Shown one piece after another: positions 61,320-64,000 of a DNA stretch of 64,000 bases. Each line of letters begins with the position of its first letter. Position 1 is the stretch's first letter. The DNA is from JBEVOS01 sp964563395 (GTDB lineage: Bacteria; Pseudomonadota; Alphaproteobacteria; Caulobacterales; Aquidulcibacteraceae): assembly GCA_964563395.1 (NCBI GenBank), contig CAZLWK010000015.1, positions 7,130-71,129 of the forward strand, written 5' to 3'. A program made the translations under genes and the position numbers. The notes below the pieces were generated by a model. The model made no database searches, was not told the origin of the DNA, and saw only the letters and a list, made by a program, of their open reading frames with translations.

Positions 61320-62879
61320 ATGGCGTTGCAGAAAAACAATGACCGCCTGATCCACGCTCTGCTGGCCGAACGGCTGCGCAGCGCGCCTGGAGCCGAAGCG
61401 GTGGTCGATGGCGCGCTGCGCCTCACCAACCGGGCCCTATCAAGCCGAGTCGACGCGATCGCGAAGGCGCTTCTGGCCAATGGCGTGCGGCGTGGCGATT
61501 TCGTCGCCACGCTGGCGCCGCCCTCCGCTGATTTTTGGCAGATATTCCTCGCGGTGAGTTCGATCGGCGCGATTTGGCAAGGGCTGAACCCACGCTACCA
61601 GCGAAACGAATATGCGTACCTCCTGGAGGACGCCGCGCCCCGGATCGTGTTTTCGCGTACAGAGTTTGATGGGCGCGCTTATCTCTCGGAACTCCAAGAC
61701 TTGGCGCCGTCCTCCACGCGCTTCGTCGCACTTGGAGATGCCCCCCTCCAAGAAGAATCCGCCTTTTGCGCGACCGGCCACGAGGTCGAAGCCTCCGCGC
61801 TAGAACGCGCGCGTGCGCAGGTTGATCCCGAAGACGCCGCAGTCATCGTTTACACCTCCGGCACGACTGGAAAGCCGAAGGGCGCCTTGCTTTCGCATCG
61901 CGCCATCGTCGCGACCGCGCGTTCGAACGTGGCCTGGATGGGACGCGATGGACTGCAAAGCACGGTATGCCCCGCGCCGATCAATCATGTCGGCGCGCTG
62001 AACAATGTCTGCATGAACACATTCGCAGCCGGTGGACGCATTGTCTTCTATCCCCGTGTCGACATGGCCGCGCTCGGCGCGCTCAACGCGCGGGAAATGC
62101 CGACCTATCTCGTCGGCAGTCCCACCGCCTTCGCCATGATGCTTGCGACGCCGGGCCTCGATCTGAGCCGCTTCGATTATTACAAGGTGATCGTATTTGG
62201 CGGCGCGGCGACCCCCGTGGCCTACCTGCAAGAGATCGCGAAGACCGGCGCGCGCCTCTCAAGCGTCTATGGACAGACGGAGACCACCGGGATCGTCACC
62301 TACACGCCGTTCGGATCAAATTTGAACGTGATGTCGGAAACGATTGGCCGCGCGCTCGAAGGCAATGAGGTGCGCGTCGCGGATGAAAATGGAACGCCGG
62401 CGCCTCCCGGCGCCACGGGAGAAATCCAAGTCCGCGGCGTCTCGGTCATGTCGGGGTATCACAACAAGCCGGACGCGACGCGCGAAGCATTCACGCCAGA
62501 TGGCTGGCTGCGCACGGGCGATCTTGGGTTCGTGCGTGAGGACGGCAATATCGTCTTTGCCGGTCGGCTGAAGGAGATGTTCAAGTCGGGCGGATACAAT
62601 GTCTATCCGGTCGAGGTCGAACTGGCGATTTGTGAGCATGACGACGTGGCCCAGGCCGTCGTGCTCGCCGCGCCCCATGCGACCTTTCAAGAGGTCGGCC
62701 ATTGCTTTCTGCTGGCGAAGCCGGGTCGCACGCTCTCCCCGGACGACATCAAGGCGTTCCTCCGATCGCGCATCGCCGACTACAAGATTCCAAAGACTTG
62801 GGAAATCCTGGAGACGTTTCCGTTCCTGCCGAACGGAAAAGTGGACAAGCGCGCGCTCGCCGCTCGCCTTCAGAGCTAG
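61320..62879 (+). CDS. AMP-dependent acyl-CoA synthetase (module D)
   Basis: This ANL-superfamily ligase of 519 residues has phosphate loop YTSGTTGKPKGALLSH, adenine motif YGQTETTG, TGDLGFVREDGNIVFAGRLKEMFKSGGYNVYP at the hinge (parts only are diagnostic) and the catalytic Lys in LPNGKVDKRAL. It is related to the module B ligase: both have KEMFKSGGYNVYP. I chose ATG at 61320; earlier in-frame starts would lie in the operator. Its stop overlaps the convergent hydrolase stop by 4 bp. The acid it activates probably enters through receptor 4. Confidence 0.93.
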   Translation: MALQKNNDRLIHALLAERLRSAPGAEAVVDGALRLTNRALSSRVDAIAKALLANGVRRGDFVATLAPPSADFWQIFLAVSSIGAIWQGLNPRYQRNEYAYLLEDAAPRIVFSRTEFDGRAYLSELQDLAPSSTRFVALGDAPLQEESAFCATGHEVEASALERARAQVDPEDAAVIVYTSGTTGKPKGALLSHRAIVATARSNVAWMGRDGLQSTVCPAPINHVGALNNVCMNTFAAGGRIVFYPRVDMAALGALNAREMPTYLVGSPTAFAMMLATPGLDLSRFDYYKVIVFGGAATPVAYLQEIAKTGARLSSVYGQTETTGIVTYTPFGSNLNVMSETIGRALEGNEVRVADENGTPAPPGATGEIQVRGVSVMSGYHNKPDATREAFTPDGWLRTGDLGFVREDGNIVFAGRLKEMFKSGGYNVYPVEVELAICEHDDVAQAVVLAAPHATFQEVGHCFLLAKPGRTLSPDDIKAFLRSRIADYKIPKTWEILETFPFLPNGKVDKRALAARLQS

Positions 62880-63757
62880 CCGCCGCGCAAATGCGCCAAG
62901 ATGTCGGCATGGACCGCATCTGGCCGCTCCAAGTGCAGAAAATGACCCGCGCCTTTCATTCTGATGATGCGCCGCCCACTTGGAAACAGAGACTCAGGCA
63001 TGGCGGCTTCAAAAACATCGGCGCTGATGCAACCATCATCCGCGCCGCAAAGGCCCAGCGTCGGCGCCCTAATCGGCATGGCCAAGAGCCGCTGCGTGTC
63101 CGCGGCGCGCTTATGGGTGAAATCGAACGCCGCGCGGTAATAGTCCAATGCCGCGCTCAAGGCGCCGGGCTGCGAAAGAAGTCGGACCATGTCGTCCTTA
63201 CCCTTCGCATCGTGAAAGGAGGGCGACCAATCGGACCAGAGCCGCTTGAGTAGGGCGAGCCCGTCCGCTCCCGCGATTTGTTCGGCGAGCCCGCGTAGTT
63301 GAAACAGGAATATGTACCAAGAGCGGCGCATCTGGTCATGATCCGCCAGCAGCACTGTGGCGAAGGCGGCGGGATGCGGCACGGCCATGGTGACGATCTT
63401 GTCGACACGATCTGGACAGAGCGCCGCCGCCGCATAGGTGATGTTGGCGCCCCAATCGTGGCCGATAAGATGCGCGCGCTCGGCGCCGAGCGCGTCAATC
63501 CAGGCGCGCACGTCTTCCGCCAAGGCGGCGAGGCTATAATCGCCATCCGCCGGCTGCGAACTCGCCTCATAACCGCGCAACGTGACCGCGACGACACGAT
63601 ACCCCGCTTGCGCCAACGCTGGCGCCATAAGGCGAAACGTACCCGGAGAATCCGGAAATCCATGACAACAAAGAACGAGCGGGCCCTCGCCCAGCTCGTA
63701 TGCGCTGAAGCGCAGGGTCGAGGCGCTGAGAACGGATCTCTTGGCGCCTTCAATCAT
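62876..63757 (-). CDS. Epoxide hydrolase/haloacetate dehalogenase-like alpha/beta hydrolase
   Basis: This alpha/beta-hydrolase enzyme of 293 residues has the oxyanion loop CHGFPDSPGTF and Asp nucleophile in GHDWGANITY, as in soluble epoxide hydrolases and fluoroacetate dehalogenases. The catalytic His is in GAGHFLHLERP. ATG at 63757 overlaps the upstream dehydrogenase stop by 4 bp; the longer frame to 63871 lies inside that gene. Opening an epoxide or ester in the module D compound is a family-level guess. Confidence 0.91.
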   Translation of the reverse strand: MIEGAKRSVLSASTLRFSAYELGEGPLVLCCHGFPDSPGTFRLMAPALAQAGYRVVAVTLRGYEASSQPADGDYSLAALAEDVRAWIDALGAERAHLIGHDWGANITYAAAALCPDRVDKIVTMAVPHPAAFATVLLADHDQMRRSWYIFLFQLRGLAEQIAGADGLALLKRLWSDWSPSFHDAKGKDDMVRLLSQPGALSAALDYYRAAFDFTHKRAADTQRLLAMPIRAPTLGLCGADDGCISADVFEAAMPESLFPSGRRIIRMKGAGHFLHLERPDAVHADILAHLRGG

Positions 63758-64000
63758 GCGTCCGCCCATGGGTCGACGAGGATTTTCGCATGTCGCTCTG
63801 GGTTTGAAAGATTGTGAAACGCTTCGGTCACGCCGCCCAAGCAAACTTTTCCCGTCACCAGAAGGCGCCAATCCAGCGCTCCGACCCTGAGCAGCGCAAG
63901 TGCTTCCGCAAATTCCTCCGGCGTATAATAAATCACGAACTGAAAGCTCAATTCCTTCATGATCGCCGCCATCGGCACAAAGGTTTCCTCGCCCGGCGGG
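63754..64000 (-). CDS. MDR alcohol dehydrogenase, C-terminal part (cut by window end)
   Basis: Only the last 82 residues or so are visible, with the frame running out of the window past 64000. The sequence EETFVPMAAIMKELSFQFVIYYTPEEFAEAL and a final HAKILVDP (shown as landmarks in parts: PMAAIMKELSFQF, YTPEEFAEAL) match the C-terminus of zinc-dependent medium-chain alcohol dehydrogenases. An internal GTG at 63978 is not a real start. It overlaps the epoxide-hydrolase-like gene by 4 bp and would oxidise an alcohol in the same pathway. Confidence 0.85.
   Translation of the reverse strand, partial: PPGEETFVPMAAIMKELSFQFVIYYTPEEFAEALALLRVGALDWRLLVTGKVCLGGVTEAFHNLSNPERHAKILVDPWADA

Overview
The window is G+C-rich, densely packed bacterial DNA, most likely from an alphaproteobacterium. 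Support for this comes from the che cluster layout with a soluble PAS-type chemoreceptor, four large TonB-dependent receptors with 'EIVVTAQKR'-like TonB boxes, and many CaiB/BaiF CoA-transferases and acyl-CoA ligases, a mix seen in sphingomonads and Caulobacterales/Hyphomonadaceae. The exact lineage is inference. I found no rRNA, tRNA, CRISPR array or insertion sequence. No stretch over 300 bp lacks a gene; the longest gap is about 270 bp at 9070-9341.

Layout. 1-7018: chemotaxis genes cheA (5' end cut by the window), cheW, and on the other strand mcp-cheB-cheR. 7127-12059: a membrane-anchored alpha/beta hydrolase and a plus-strand run of FAH-family hydrolase, NTF2-like secreted protein, epoxide-hydrolase-like enzyme and an AlgE-like porin. 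12089-63999: a catabolic island of four modules, each with its own TonB-dependent receptor, its own local regulator and CoA-dependent enzymes.

Module A (12089-22131): HMG-CoA-lyase-like enzyme, hydantoinase/oxoprolinase HyuA and HyuB, a CaiB CoA-transferase, receptor 1, GntR regulator 1 and an isochorismatase-fold amidohydrolase. Three promoters share the palindrome TTGTATACAA. Module B (22190-31414): an eight-gene, almost fully overlapping minus-strand operon, TetR1-MaoC-acyl-CoA ligase-MFS-saccharopine-dehydrogenase-like-amidase-MAPEG-receptor 2, headed by a 20-bp inverted repeat.

Module C (31453-57430) is the most interesting part. At least seven intergenic regions carry the palindrome AAGTGTATACACTT or close variants, centred on GntR regulator 2. 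The flanking genes encode receptor 3, a secreted S9 peptidase, three beta-lactamase-fold serine hydrolases, D-aminopeptidase DppA, an Ala/Glu epimerase-type enolase (DgcA-like), an AmpG-like permease, a BAAT-type acyl hydrolase/transferase, enoyl-CoA hydratase, CaiB transferase, acyl-CoA ligase, thioesterase, oxidoreductase, PepSY protein, a PLP enzyme and a DUF3100 membrane pair. A DgcN-like gene lies at its edge. I read this as a regulon for taking up and breaking down peptides that contain D-amino acids, especially D-Glu, probably with an acyl or other carbon side chain. The substrate itself is not visible in the sequence.

Module D (57453-64000): enoyl-CoA hydratase, TetR2, receptor 4, acyl-CoA ligase, epoxide-hydrolase-like enzyme and an alcohol dehydrogenase cut by the window end. 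An inverted repeat CTGAACATTAGTTCAG upstream of TetR2 recurs, at 13 of 16 positions, between receptor 4 and the ligase.
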